Shown: in pieces, positions 8,428 through 19,626 of the stretch | How positions within the stretch are numbered: the first letter of the stretch is position 1 | Layout: the number at the start of each line of letters is the position of its first letter | Assembly (NCBI GenBank): GCA_019454205.1 | Contig: CP075369.1 | Location: 3,025,300 to 3,089,299, forward strand | From: Xanthobacteraceae bacterium | GTDB lineage: Bacteria > Pseudomonadota > Alphaproteobacteria > Rhizobiales > Xanthobacteraceae | DNA: 64,000 nt | Reading direction: 5' to 3' | Program-made: the position numbers and the translations under genes | The notes under the pieces: generated by a model | What the model was told of the DNA's origin: nothing | Database searches by the model: none | The model's input: only the letters and a program-made list of their open reading frames with translations

Positions 8428-8428
8428 G

Positions 8429-9334
8429 ATGAACCCGGCCACGCTCTCGCTCCGCCAGCTTCGCTACTTTGAGGCCGCCGCACGCCTCGGCCATTTCGGC
8501 CGTGCGGCGGAGGAATGCGCGGTGACGCAGCCCGCGCTCTCCATGCAGATCAGGGAACTGGAGGCGGCGCTGGGTGCCGCGCTGTTCGAGCGCCGTCCGG
8601 GCGAGACGGTGCTGACGCCGCTGGGACGCGAGATCGCGGAAGGGGCGTCGAAGATCCTGCTGGCGGCGAACGATCTCGCGGCGCTCGCGAAACATCGCGG
8701 CAAGGTTCTCTCCGGCCCGCTCTCGCTCGGCATCATCCCGACGCTCGCGCCTTATATCCTGCCGCAGCTTCTCAAATATCTCTCGAAACAATATCCCGCA
8801 CTGAAGCTGGAGCTGCGCGAGGCACAGACCAAGGCGATGCTCGCCGAACTTTCGCGCGGCGAACTCGACCTCGTGATGGCCGCGATCCCGAACGACAACT
8901 TCGATCTTGAGGAAAGCCATCTGTTCGACGACCGCTTTCTGTTCGCGGCAGGCGCCGACGACGCGAAGCGCGCGCGCATCGACCCGGAAACCCTCGACCC
9001 GGCGAAGCTGATTCTCCTCGAGGAAGGCCATTGCCTGCGCGACCAGGCGCTCTCGTTCTGCGCGCCGGAACGCGGCGTGACGAAAACGGGCCTCGGCGCA
9101 ACCTCGCTCTCCACCGTGATGCAGATGGTCGCGAACGGCTACGGCGCGACCTTCATTCCGGAAATCGCGGTGGAAGCCGAAACGCGCGGAAGAAAACTTT
9201 CGCTCCAGCGCTTCACCGCGCCGGAGCCGTCGCGGAAAATCGGGCTGGTGTGGCGCAAAACCTCGCCGCGCAAGCGTGACTTCGAGGCCTTCGGCATGGC
9301 GGTGAAAGAAGCGCTGAAGCCGCGCAGGAAATAA
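8429..9334 (+). CDS. oxyR: OxyR, peroxide-sensing LysR-family regulator
   Basis: 301-residue LysR-type activator of the peroxide response. The N-terminal winged helix-turn-helix covers about residues 6-65 (LRQLRYFEAAARLGHFGRAA, TQPALSMQIRELE). The redox cysteines are visible as GHCLRDQALSFC, Cys202 and Cys211, the same nine-residue spacing as Cys199/Cys208 of E. coli OxyR, so disulfide sensing is expected. The ATG has no recognisable Shine-Dalgarno; the possible promoter predicts a start at or next to the ATG, hence a leaderless message. It is divergent from katA, its likely target. Confidence 0.93.
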   Translation: MNPATLSLRQLRYFEAAARLGHFGRAAEECAVTQPALSMQIRELEAALGAALFERRPGETVLTPLGREIAEGASKILLAANDLAALAKHRGKVLSGPLSLGIIPTLAPYILPQLLKYLSKQYPALKLELREAQTKAMLAELSRGELDLVMAAIPNDNFDLEESHLFDDRFLFAAGADDAKRARIDPETLDPAKLILLEEGHCLRDQALSFCAPERGVTKTGLGATSLSTVMQMVANGYGATFIPEIAVEAETRGRKLSLQRFTAPEPSRKIGLVWRKTSPRKRDFEAFGMAVKEALKPRRK

Positions 9335-9336
9335 CC

Positions 9337-10041
9337 CTAGCGTTCGGCGGCTTGGTGCAGCGCGTTGCCTGCCTCGATGCAGTAATAGCCGGCGTGGCGC
9401 GAAAGCGTCTTGTCGCGCAGCCATCCATTCAGGATACGGCTCACGTTCTCGCGCGCGATCCCCGCCATCGCCGCGACATCGCTCTGGCTGATTTTCTGGC
9501 GGATGAGGATGCGTCCGCCGCCGATATTCTCGCCGAAGGTTTCCGCCAGTTCGAGCAAGGCCTGTGCGGTGCGGCCCTTGAGCGAGAGGAAGCTCCACGC
9601 CGCGGCGGTGTCGTTCATGTCGCGCACGCGCTTCGCAAGCAGCCATGCGATCTGCCGGTAGAGTTCCGGGTTGGCGTCGGCGAATTCGAGGAAGGCCGCA
9701 CGGCTGATGAAGGAAAGTTCGGCGTCACGCACGGCGTAGACGGCAGTCGAGCGCGGCGCGCCGTCGATCATCGAGAGTTCGCCGACCACCGCGCCGCTGC
9801 CGAGAATGTCGAGGATGCGCTCGTCCCCCTCGCTGGAAAGAATGCTGAGCTTCAAAAGCCCGCTCTCGATGCGGTAGCAGCCGTTGCCGTCGTCGCCGGC
9901 GCTGAACAGGAGTTCGTCCTCGGCAAGTTTGACGCGCGTAGCCCTCGCGAACAGGTCGCCGGACAGCGTGCCGGGCAGGGAGGCCAGCAACGTCCCGCGG
10001 GTCTTCTCGAATCTTCCGCCGCCATGCATGGCGCGGAGCAT
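9337..10041 (-). CDS. Crp/Fnr-family transcriptional regulator
   Basis: About 234 residues with ATG at 10041 (another at 10029; a longer frame reaches 10095). The cyclic-nucleotide-binding beta-barrel is in the first half (LLFSAGDDGNGCYRIESGLLKL, GELSMIDGAPRS). A C-terminal helix-turn-helix follows, with ISQSDVAAMAGIARENVSRIL as the recognition region. There is no N-terminal cysteine cluster, so it is not an oxygen-sensing FNR. It could bind cAMP or another small ligand. The stop is two bases from the oxyR stop (convergent). Its target is unknown; the tiny gene upstream on the same strand is a candidate partner only by position. Confidence 0.85.
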   Translation of the reverse strand: MLRAMHGGGRFEKTRGTLLASLPGTLSGDLFARATRVKLAEDELLFSAGDDGNGCYRIESGLLKLSILSSEGDERILDILGSGAVVGELSMIDGAPRSTAVYAVRDAELSFISRAAFLEFADANPELYRQIAWLLAKRVRDMNDTAAAWSFLSLKGRTAQALLELAETFGENIGGGRILIRQKISQSDVAAMAGIARENVSRILNGWLRDKTLSRHAGYYCIEAGNALHQAAER

Positions 10042-10069
10042 AACGCAGCACCCCGCGCAAACGAAAGAA

Positions 10070-10091
10070 CCGCCCGGCTTTCGCCGGGCGG
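10070..10091 (-). terminator. hairpin terminator after small His-rich gene
   Basis: A perfect 9-base GC stem (CCGCCCGGC at 10070-10078 with 10083-10091) and a TTTC loop. On the minus strand it is followed by TTCTTTCGTTT, moderately T-rich, and lies downstream of the small gene at 10135-10362. Confidence 0.5.
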
Positions 10092-10134
10092 CCAAGTTGG
10101 GGAGGCTTCACGATGAAGAGAGGTAGGCGCGGAA

Positions 10135-10362
10135 TTAGAAGCAGATGTAGGACTTGCCGTACTTCGTCCACTTCACGTAGCAGTTGCCGTAGCCGTAGTA
10201 GCTGTAAACATACGGGTTGTAGTGCTTGTAGAAGTAGAAGTGCTTATGGTGGTGATGATGCTTGTGCTTCGCTTCCGCCGGGCTGGTGCCGATGGTGAGG
10301 CCGGCAACGCCGATCGCGGCGAACGCGGCAACGGCAGCGATGAATTTCTTGGTGCGGGTCAT
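10135..10362 (-). CDS. small exported His/Tyr-rich protein
   Basis: 75 residues from ATG at 10362, chosen because AAGGAAGG lies just upstream and a signal peptide begins there (MTRTKKF, Ala/Gly core, cleavage likely after AEA near residue 31). The mature chain of about 44 residues is unusual: it opens with HKHHHHHKH, then is dominated by Tyr, with two Cys (GNCY and YICF). Eight His in a short peptide suggest binding of Cu, Zn, Ni or heme. It could also be structural. I know of no characterised function. Confidence 0.7.
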   Translation of the reverse strand: MTRTKKFIAAVAAFAAIGVAGLTIGTSPAEAKHKHHHHHKHFYFYKHYNPYVYSYYGYGNCYVKWTKYGKSYICF

Positions 10363-10521
10363 TTCTTTTTCCTTCCTTCGTTGAGGCGCTGGCCGCCTCG
10401 TCATGGGAGGAAGGTAGGGGCAACCCGCGCGGCGCGGTGTGACGGGCGTCACATCCAGGCCTCACAAGCCATCACGCCTGCGTGAATGAACGCCTGTTCA
10501 AGATACTGAAATACAAAGAAA

Positions 10522-10547
10522 AAGGGCGACCCTCGCGGATCGCCCTT
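10522..10547 (-). terminator. intrinsic terminator of pnp
   Basis: An 8-base perfect stem (AAGGGCGA at 10522-10529 with 10540-10547) and a 10-base loop. On the minus strand it is followed by TTTCTTTGTATTTC. It ends the long minus-strand supercluster. Confidence 0.7.
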
Positions 10548-10571
10548 CGTGATTGCAGCGTGTTCTGGCGC

Positions 10572-12722
10572 TTATTCGGCGGCAGGCTCGGCCTGCTGCG
10601 GCTTCGCCTTGTGCTCGATGTCCTCGCCGGTCTGCTGGTCCACCGCCTTCATCGAGAGGCGGACCTTGCCGCGCTCGTCGACGCCGAGCAGCTTCACCTT
10701 GACCATGTCACCTTCCTTCACGACGTCGGACGGCTTGTTCACGCGCGTCGCCGCCATCTGGCTGACATGCACGAGACCGTCCTTCGCGCCGAAGAAGTTC
10801 ACGAACGCGCCGAAGTCCACGACCTTCACGACCTTGCCGTCGTAGATGGTGCCGACTTCCGGCTCGGACGTGAGCGACTTGATCCACTTGATCGCGGCTT
10901 CGATCGACTCGCCCTTGGCGGAGGCGACCTTCACGGTGCCGTCGTCCTCGACGTTGATCTTGGCGCCGGTCTTTTCGACGATCTCGCGGATCACCTTGCC
11001 GCCGGTGCCGATCACGTCGCGGATCTTGTCGGTCGGGATCTTGATGACCTCGATGCGCGGCGCGTGTTCGCCGAGCTGCGGGCGGGCCGCGGTCAGTGAC
11101 TTCGACATCTCGCCGAGGATATGCAGACGGCCGTCCTTCGCCTGGCGCAGCGCGACCTGCATGATCTCTTCGGTGATGCCCGCGATCTTGATGTCCATCT
11201 GCAGCGCGGTCACGCCGTTCTCGGTGCCGGCGACCTTGAAGTCCATGTCGCCGAGGTGATCTTCGTCACCGAGGATGTCGGAGAGCACCGCGTACTTTTT
11301 GCCTTCCAAGATGAGGCCCATCGCGATGCCAGCGACCGGCGCGCGCAGCGGCACGCCCGCGTCCATCAGGCAGAGCGAAGTGCCGCAAACGGTCGCCATC
11401 GAGGACGAGCCGTTCGATTCGAGAATCTCCGACACGACGCGGATCGTGTACGGGAATTCGTCCTTCGGCGGCAGGATCGGATGCACTGCGCGCCAGGCAA
11501 GCTTGCCGTGGCCGACTTCGCGGCGGCCGGGCGAACCCATGCGGCCTGCTTCGCCGACCGAGAACGGCGGGAAGTTGTAGTGCAGCAGGAAGTTTTCCTT
11601 GTAGGTGCCGGGCAGCGCGTCGATCCACTGCTCGTCTTCGCCGGTGCCCAGCGTCGCGATGCAGAGCGCCTGCGTTTCGCCGCGCGTGAACAGCGCGGAG
11701 CCGTGGGTGCGCGGCAGAACGCCGACCAGCGCCTCGATCGGGCGGACGGTCTTCACGTCGCGGCCGTCGATGCGGATACCGGTGTCGAGGATCGAGTTAC
11801 GGACGATGTCGGCTTCAAGCTCTTTGAGCACTTCGCCGACCAGCGACGGAGACGGCGCATCCGGATTGGTGCCGTCGCCGAGGATCGCTTCCTTCGCCTT
11901 CTTCTTCGCGGCGCCGACCGCGTTGTAGCGGTCCTGCTTGACCTTGTTGCCGTAGGCGGCGCGGAGGTCGGCCTCGGCGAGCGACTTCAGCTTTGCCTTG
12001 AGCGCCGAGTTATCCGGCACGTTCAGTTCGCGCGGCTCCTTCGCGGCCTTTTCGGCGAGGCGAATGATCGCGTCGATCACCGGCTGGAAGTGCTTGTGAC
12101 CGAACATGACCGAGCCGAGCATGATTTCCTCGGAAAGCTCCTTCGCTTCCGATTCCACCATCAGCACGGCGTCCTTGGTGCCCGCTACGACGAGGTCGAG
12201 CTGGCTGTCCTTCATCTCTTCGAGCGTCGGGTTCAGCACGTATTCGCCGTTGACGAACGCGACGCGCGCGCCGCCGATCGGTCCCATGAAGGGCGCGCCG
12301 GAGATCGTGAGCGCGGCCGAAGACGCGACCATCGCGAGGATGTCCGGATCGTTCTCCAGGTCGTGCGACAGCACGTGGATCACGACCTGCGTTTCGCAAC
12401 GCCAGCCGTCCGCGAACAGCGGGCGGATCGGGCGGTCGATCAGGCGTGAGATCAGCGTTTCGCGCTCGGTCGGACGGCCTTCGCGCTTGAAATAGCCGCC
12501 CGGAATCCGGCCGGCGGCGTAGAACTTTTCGATGAAGTGAACCGAGAGCGGCAGGAAGTCGATACCGGCTTTCGGTTCTTTCGCCGCGACCACGGTCGCA
12601 AGCAGGGTGGTGTCGCCGTAGGTGGCGAGGACCGCGCCGTCAGCCTGGCGCGCCATGTGACCGGTTTCGAGGACGAGCTTGCGTCCACCCCAGTCGAGTT
12701 CTTCACGATGTATTTCGAACAT
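10572..12722 (-). CDS. pnp: polyribonucleotide nucleotidyltransferase (PNPase)
   Basis: 716-residue trimeric 3'-5' exoribonuclease that phosphorolyses RNA and can add 3' tails; degradosome component. Two RNase PH domains are present (first to about residue 215, second about 320-545 with IDGRDVKTVRPIEA and MDAGVPLRAPVAG). They are followed by a KH domain (VIGTGGKVIREIVEKTGAKI) and an S1 domain (VGTIYDGKVVKVVDFGAFV). Length is normal. It lies downstream of rpsO, the classical rpsO-pnp order, with a structured leader between them. Confidence 0.97.
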   Translation of the reverse strand: MFEIHREELDWGGRKLVLETGHMARQADGAVLATYGDTTLLATVVAAKEPKAGIDFLPLSVHFIEKFYAAGRIPGGYFKREGRPTERETLISRLIDRPIRPLFADGWRCETQVVIHVLSHDLENDPDILAMVASSAALTISGAPFMGPIGGARVAFVNGEYVLNPTLEEMKDSQLDLVVAGTKDAVLMVESEAKELSEEIMLGSVMFGHKHFQPVIDAIIRLAEKAAKEPRELNVPDNSALKAKLKSLAEADLRAAYGNKVKQDRYNAVGAAKKKAKEAILGDGTNPDAPSPSLVGEVLKELEADIVRNSILDTGIRIDGRDVKTVRPIEALVGVLPRTHGSALFTRGETQALCIATLGTGEDEQWIDALPGTYKENFLLHYNFPPFSVGEAGRMGSPGRREVGHGKLAWRAVHPILPPKDEFPYTIRVVSEILESNGSSSMATVCGTSLCLMDAGVPLRAPVAGIAMGLILEGKKYAVLSDILGDEDHLGDMDFKVAGTENGVTALQMDIKIAGITEEIMQVALRQAKDGRLHILGEMSKSLTAARPQLGEHAPRIEVIKIPTDKIRDVIGTGGKVIREIVEKTGAKINVEDDGTVKVASAKGESIEAAIKWIKSLTSEPEVGTIYDGKVVKVVDFGAFVNFFGAKDGLVHVSQMAATRVNKPSDVVKEGDMVKVKLLGVDERGKVRLSMKAVDQQTGEDIEHKAKPQQAEPAAE

Positions 12723-12777
12723 TTCTCTTTCCCATCATCGGACGAGGAGCGGGAAAGCCATGGGCAAGATAACGAGG

Positions 12778-12815
12778 CGCTCTCCCGCGCTTACGCGCGA
12801 AAGTGAAAAAGAGCG
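12778..12815 (-). promoter_or_regulatory. structured pnp leader (nested hairpin)
   Basis: The rpsO-pnp gap can fold into an outer 6-base stem (CGCTCT at 12778-12783 with AGAGCG at 12810-12815) enclosing a 5-base hairpin (CGCGC at 12786-12790, TTAC, GCGCG at 12795-12799). In E. coli the pnp leader hairpin is cut by RNase III and mediates autoregulation; this resembles that arrangement only by position and shape. Confidence 0.35.
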
Positions 12816-12932
12816 TCTGGCAATCCTGCCATGACTTGCCTGTTCCGTCGGTTTTTGCGGCGGCGAATTCCGCCGCTCCATACGCGGCCATCCGCGCGGG
12901 ACCATTCCCGCGCGCGGCCGTACTCACCAGCC

Positions 12933-13202
12933 TTAACGGCGGATGTTGAGCTTTTCGATGAGCGCCTTGTAACGCGCTTCATCTTTCTTCTTCAGGAAGT
13001 CGAGGAGCGAACGGCGGTGCGAGACCAGCTTCAGGAGACCGCGGCGCGAGTGATTGTCCTTCACGTGGGTCTTGAAGTGCTCGGTCAGGTTCGAGATGCG
13101 CTCGGAGAGGATCGCAACCTGCACTTCCGGCGAACCGGTGTCGTTCTTCTTGACGGCATTGTCCTTGATGAGCGCTTGCTTGCGCTCGGCAGTAATCGAC
13201 AT
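12933..13202 (-). CDS. rpsO: 30S ribosomal protein S15
   Basis: 89 residues, exactly the family length. S15 binds the central domain of 16S rRNA early in 30S assembly. Recognisable stretches are GSPEVQVAILSERISNLTEH, KDNHSRRGLLKLV and HRRSLLDFLKKKD. ATG is preceded by AGGAGC. It sits between truB and pnp, separated from truB by 159 bases that include a hairpin followed by CTTTTGG (about 13302-13330), so it may also have its own promoter. Confidence 0.98.
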   Translation of the reverse strand: MSITAERKQALIKDNAVKKNDTGSPEVQVAILSERISNLTEHFKTHVKDNHSRRGLLKLVSHRRSLLDFLKKKDEARYKALIEKLNIRR

Positions 13203-13361
13203 CGGGTGCTCCTGTTGTTGGAGTTGGAAAAGCGGCCCATCCGGGATGTCGTCCAGCAGGGGTCGCGTTGAGGCCGGGCCTGCGCCCGACGCGCGCTGTT
13301 ATAGCCAAAAGCCCCGCGAAGGCGAGGAAAAAGCGCCGATCCCCCGGTCAGGGCTAAGTCC

Positions 13362-14282
13362 TTATCGGGGAAGGTTAAAAATGCGCCGGGGATGGAGCTG
13401 CCCGGCTTCCATTTCGGCCAGTGCCACAAGATTACCCGAAACCGAAACCGCGACCGCGCCCTCGAACACCGGGGCATCCCGGCCGCGCAGGAACACGCTC
13501 TGGCCCTGCGCCAGCCGCTGCGCGTCCGGCTCCGAAACCTTCACGGCGGGCAGCGAGCGCAGGCCGTCCGCGACCGGCTGGAGCAGCGCATGGAGCGAGG
13601 CTTCGCTCTCGCTGGCCTGTTCCAGTTGCACCAGATTGACGGTCGCGCTCTCCGGAAAATCCCCGACCAGCGTGCGGCGAAGCACGCCGACATGCCCGAA
13701 GCAGCCGAGCTTGCGGCCGATGTCGCGCGCGAGCGAGCGAACGTAGGTGCCCTTGCCGCATTCGACTTCGAATTCGGCGTGGTCCGCGTCGGGCATCGAG
13801 ACGAGCCGGAAAGAGTCGATCTCGATTTCGCGCGGCGCGAGTTCGACGCTCTCGCCGCCACGCGCAAGATCGTAGGCGCGGGCGCCATCCACCTTGAGCG
13901 CGGAAAACTGCGGCGGCGTTTGCAGGATCGTGCCGGTGAAGGAGGGCAGGAGTGCTTCGATCGCTTCCTGCGATGGTCGCGCTTCGGCGCGCGCGGTTTC
14001 TTTTCCTTCCGCGTCGTCGGTATCGGTCTCGATGCCGAAGCGCACCGTGAAGCGATAGATCTTCCGGCCGTCCTGCACGAAGGGAACGGTTTTCGTTGCC
14101 TCGCCGAGCGCCACCGGCAATACGCCGCTCGCCAGCGGGTCGAGCGTGCCCGCGTGTCCGGCCTTCTCCGCCTTGAAGATGCGGCGCACGGCGGCGACCG
14201 CCGTGGTCGAGGTCATGCCGAGCGGCTTATCGAGGACGACCCAGCCGTTGACCTTGCGCTTCTCGCGGCGATGTTGGCTCAC
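13362..14282 (-). CDS. truB: tRNA pseudouridine(55) synthase TruB
   Basis: 306 residues; makes pseudouridine at position 55 of the tRNA T-loop. The catalytic Asp48 is in GHAGTLDPLASG, the same number as in E. coli. VNGWVVLDKPLGMTS and the PUA-like C-terminal region fit the family. The start is GTG, overlapping the rbfA stop by four bases (GTGA), which implies translational coupling. Confidence 0.96.
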   Translation of the reverse strand: MSQHRREKRKVNGWVVLDKPLGMTSTTAVAAVRRIFKAEKAGHAGTLDPLASGVLPVALGEATKTVPFVQDGRKIYRFTVRFGIETDTDDAEGKETARAEARPSQEAIEALLPSFTGTILQTPPQFSALKVDGARAYDLARGGESVELAPREIEIDSFRLVSMPDADHAEFEVECGKGTYVRSLARDIGRKLGCFGHVGVLRRTLVGDFPESATVNLVQLEQASESEASLHALLQPVADGLRSLPAVKVSEPDAQRLAQGQSVFLRGRDAPVFEGAVAVSVSGNLVALAEMEAGQLHPRRIFNLPR

Positions 14283-14677
14283 TCGTCGTCCTCGCGCTTC
14301 AGATCGCGCTGCACTTCGGGCTGCTTGAGCAGCTTGTCGATCTGTTCGGCGCGGTCGAAGCGCTCGTCGATGCGGAAATGAAGATCGGGCGCGAACTTGG
14401 CCTGAATCTTCTTCGCGATCACGCCGCGCATGTATTTCTTGTTGCGGTTGAGCGCATCCAGCACCGCGCGCCCGTCCTTGCCGCCGAGCGGCATCACGTA
14501 GGCGGTCGCGTGGCGAAGGTCTGGCGTCATCGCGACTTCGGGAATGGTGATGACGTGCGTCTCCAGCACGGGGTCGTGCACGTCGCCGCGCGAGAACATT
14601 TCCGCGAGCGCATGGCGCACGAGTTCGCCCATGCGAAGCATGCGTTGCGAGGGGATTTTTTCGTTGTTTCTGGTCAT
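14279..14677 (-). CDS. rbfA: ribosome-binding factor A
   Basis: 132 residues from ATG at 14677; a TTG immediately before it is also in frame. RbfA binds the 30S subunit and aids late maturation of the 5' end of 16S rRNA, a cold-shock function in E. coli. SQRMLRMGELVRHALAEMF opens the KH-like fold, and the C-terminal FRIDERFDRAEQIDKLL is typical. It is separated from infB by a strong terminator-like hairpin (14688-14717) and overlaps truB by four bases. Confidence 0.95.
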   Translation of the reverse strand: MTRNNEKIPSQRMLRMGELVRHALAEMFSRGDVHDPVLETHVITIPEVAMTPDLRHATAYVMPLGGKDGRAVLDALNRNKKYMRGVIAKKIQAKFAPDLHFRIDERFDRAEQIDKLLKQPEVQRDLKREDDE

Positions 14678-14680
14678 CAA

Positions 14681-14717
14681 ATAAAAACGCCCGCCCGGAA
14701 TCGGACCGGAGCGGGCG
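14681..14717 (-). terminator. intrinsic terminator between infB and rbfA
   Basis: On the minus strand an 11-base-pair stem with a single bulge (14706-14717 with 14688-14698) is followed by TTTTTATTT. It sits within 50 bases after the infB stop and before rbfA, inside an operon usually drawn as continuous, and should reduce readthrough into rbfA-truB. Confidence 0.65.
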
Positions 14718-14729
14718 CCTTAAGCTGGT

Positions 14730-17284
<2,555 letters not shown>

Positions 17285-17288
<4 letters not shown>

Positions 17289-17983
17289 TCGTGTTCCAGA
17301 TTCGTTTCGGACTTGCCGGACGCGGAAACGGCGCCGGCGGAATTGTCGCCACGCCAGCGCTCAAGTCTCAGGCTGCGTTCGAGAAAACCGCCGCTCACCG
17401 GGCTCGCGAGCAGGGCTGCATGTACCACATTTGCCCGGCCCAAGGCCAAGTCCAATTGCTGGCCTGCAAATAGGGTGAAACGGGCGGCTTTTACACCCCC
17501 CTCGGCCTCCAGACGCTTCAAAAGGCCGTCGAGTTTGCGCTTGCCGTCGCGCGCCGCTTCGGCCGCGTGATAGAGCGCCGCGATCTTGGCGGCGAGAATT
17601 GCCGCTTCGACCTTGGTATTGCCGGTGACGATCAGGCCCGCCTTGTTCGCGAGCGAGAGCGCATCGAGTGCGGAACGCTCCAGCAGCGAATCGACGAGCG
17701 CCACCAGATTGCTGCCGGCCTTGCCCTTGCCGCGGAAGGCGCGGGCGAAGGCGTTCTGCTTGATCGCCTTCTCCAGCGCCGCGCGCGTGGCAGTCACCCA
17801 CGCGCCGCGGCCGGGAAGGTTGCGCGAAAGATCCGGCACGACCGAACCATCGGGCGCGACGACAAAGCGCAGCATGTCGTCGAGCGGCGTCACTTCACGC
17901 GTGACGAGACACGTCCGTGCCGGTTCGCGCCGCGAAGCGGCGGGACCGGCGTCGGTATCGTTGTCCTCGATGTGCGCGAGCAT
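17285..17983 (-). CDS. ylxR: YlxR (DUF448) RNA-binding protein with L7Ae-like C-terminal domain
   Basis: 232 residues. Residues about 15-95 are the DUF448/YlxR domain (RTCLVTREVTPLDDMLRFVV, DLSRNLPGRGAWV), a predicted nucleic-acid-binding fold found between nusA and infB across bacteria. About 100-205 resemble the ribosomal L7Ae/L30e/YlxQ fold (DALSLANKAGLIVTGNTKVE). In Firmicutes these are two separate genes, ylxR and ylxQ; here they are one chain. Its stop overlaps the infB start. Both domains suggest a ribosome- or RNase P-related role, not proven here. Confidence 0.88.
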
Positions 17984-18004
17984 CCGCTCTCCTTCGGGTC
18001 CGTC

Positions 18005-19612
18005 TTAGGCCTGCGCTTCTTCTTCCGTCTCGGCAGGTTCGGCTTCCGGCGCTGCGAGCGCCGATTCGTCGATCCAGCCGGCCTTCACGCGGGCCTGCAT
18101 GATCATCGCTTCCGCGCCGTCGCGGTCGAGGTCGAAGCCTTCGAGATAACCGGCGTGACGCTGCGTCTCGCCGTCCTTGCGTTCGGTCCAGCCGATCAGG
18201 TCGTCGGTGGCGCAGCCGGCGAGGTCCTCGACCGACTTCACATCGTTCTCGCCGAGCGCGACCATCATCCGGGTGGTGACGCCGGGCACTTCGCGCATCG
18301 CGTCTTCCACGCCCAGGGATTTCCGCTTGTCGTCGAGTTCCTTCTCGATGCGGTCGAGATAATCCTTGGCGCGGCTCTGGAGTTCGTTCGCGGTATCCTC
18401 GTCGAAGCCCTCGATGGATGCCAGTTCGTCGATCGGCACGAAGGCGAGGTCCTCCACCGTCGCGAAGCCTTCCGAGGAAAGCAACTGCGCGACGGTCTCG
18501 TCCACGTCGAGGCTGTCCATGAACATCTTGGAGCGTTCCGCGAATTCCTTCTGTCGGCGCTCGCTTTCTTCCGCTTCGGTGAGGATGTCGATGTCCCAGC
18601 CGGTAAGTTGCGAGGCGAGGCGCACGTTCTGGCCGCGGCGGCCGATCGCGAGCGAAAGCTGCGCGTCCGGCACCACGACTTCGATGCGCTCGCGCACTTC
18701 GTCGAGCACGACCTTCACGACTTCCGCCGGTGCCAGCGCGTTGACCACGAAGGTCGCGACGTCATGCGACCACGGGATGATGTCGATCTTCTCGCCTGCG
18801 AGTTCGTTCACCACCGCCTGCACGCGCGAGCCGCGCATGCCGACGCAGGCACCGACCGGATCGACGGAGGAGTCGCGGGAAACCACTGCGATCTTCGCGC
18901 GCGAACCCGGATCACGGGCCACCGCCTTGATCTCGATGATGCCGTCGTAGATTTCCGGCACCTCCTGCGTGAACAGCTTCGCCATGAACTGCGGATGCGT
19001 GCGCGAGAGGAAAATCTGCGGGCCACGCGGTTCGCGGCGCACGTCGTAGACATAGGCGCGGACGCGGTCGCCGTTGCGGAAGGTTTCGCGCGGCAGCAGT
19101 TCGTCGCGGCGGATGACGGCTTCGCCGCGACCCAGATCGAGCACGGCGTTGCCGTATTCGACGCGCTTCACCACGCCGTTCACGATCTCGCCGATGCGGT
19201 CCTTGTATTCCGAATACTGGCGGTCGCGTTCGGCCTCGCGCACTTTCTGCACGATGACCTGCTTCGCCGACTGCGCGGCGATGCGGCCGTATTCGAGCGG
19301 CGGCAGCGTGTCGGCAATGGTGTCGCCGACCTGCGCCGCCGGGTTGTGACGGCGCGCGTCTTCCAGCGTCATTTCGGTCGCGGAGTTCTCGACCTTCTCG
19401 ACCACGAGCATGTGGCGCGAGAGACGAAGCTCGCCGGTCTTCGCGTTGATCTCGGCATGCACGTCGGTTTCCGCGCCGTAGCGGGAGCGCGCGGCTTTCG
19501 CGATTGCGTCTTCCATCGCGGTAATCACGATGGTGCGGTCGATCGACTTTTCGCGCGCGACGGCGTCGGCGATCTGCAGGAGTTCGAGGCGGTTGGCGCT
19601 TACGACGGCCAT
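18005..19612 (-). CDS. nusA: transcription termination/antitermination factor NusA
   Basis: 535 residues; binds RNA polymerase and regulates pausing, termination and antitermination. Order: N-terminal polymerase-binding domain, S1 domain (about 135-200, GDTIADTLPPLEYGRIAAQS leading in), two KH domains (KIAVVSRDSSVDPVGACVGM and LSLAIGRRGQNVRLAS), then C-terminal helix-hairpin-helix repeats (GFDEDTANELQSRAKDYL, VPGVTTRMMVALGENDV). The tail is acidic. It lies between rimP (14 bases away) and ylxR in the conserved nusA-infB operon. Confidence 0.97.
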   Translation of the reverse strand: MAVVSANRLELLQIADAVAREKSIDRTIVITAMEDAIAKAARSRYGAETDVHAEINAKTGELRLSRHMLVVEKVENSATEMTLEDARRHNPAAQVGDTIADTLPPLEYGRIAAQSAKQVIVQKVREAERDRQYSEYKDRIGEIVNGVVKRVEYGNAVLDLGRGEAVIRRDELLPRETFRNGDRVRAYVYDVRREPRGPQIFLSRTHPQFMAKLFTQEVPEIYDGIIEIKAVARDPGSRAKIAVVSRDSSVDPVGACVGMRGSRVQAVVNELAGEKIDIIPWSHDVATFVVNALAPAEVVKVVLDEVRERIEVVVPDAQLSLAIGRRGQNVRLASQLTGWDIDILTEAEESERRQKEFAERSKMFMDSLDVDETVAQLLSSEGFATVEDLAFVPIDELASIEGFDEDTANELQSRAKDYLDRIEKELDDKRKSLGVEDAMREVPGVTTRMMVALGENDVKSVEDLAGCATDDLIGWTERKDGETQRHAGYLEGFDLDRDGAEAMIMQARVKAGWIDESALAAPEAEPAETEEEAQA

Positions 19613-19626
19613 GAGGGCGTTCTCCG

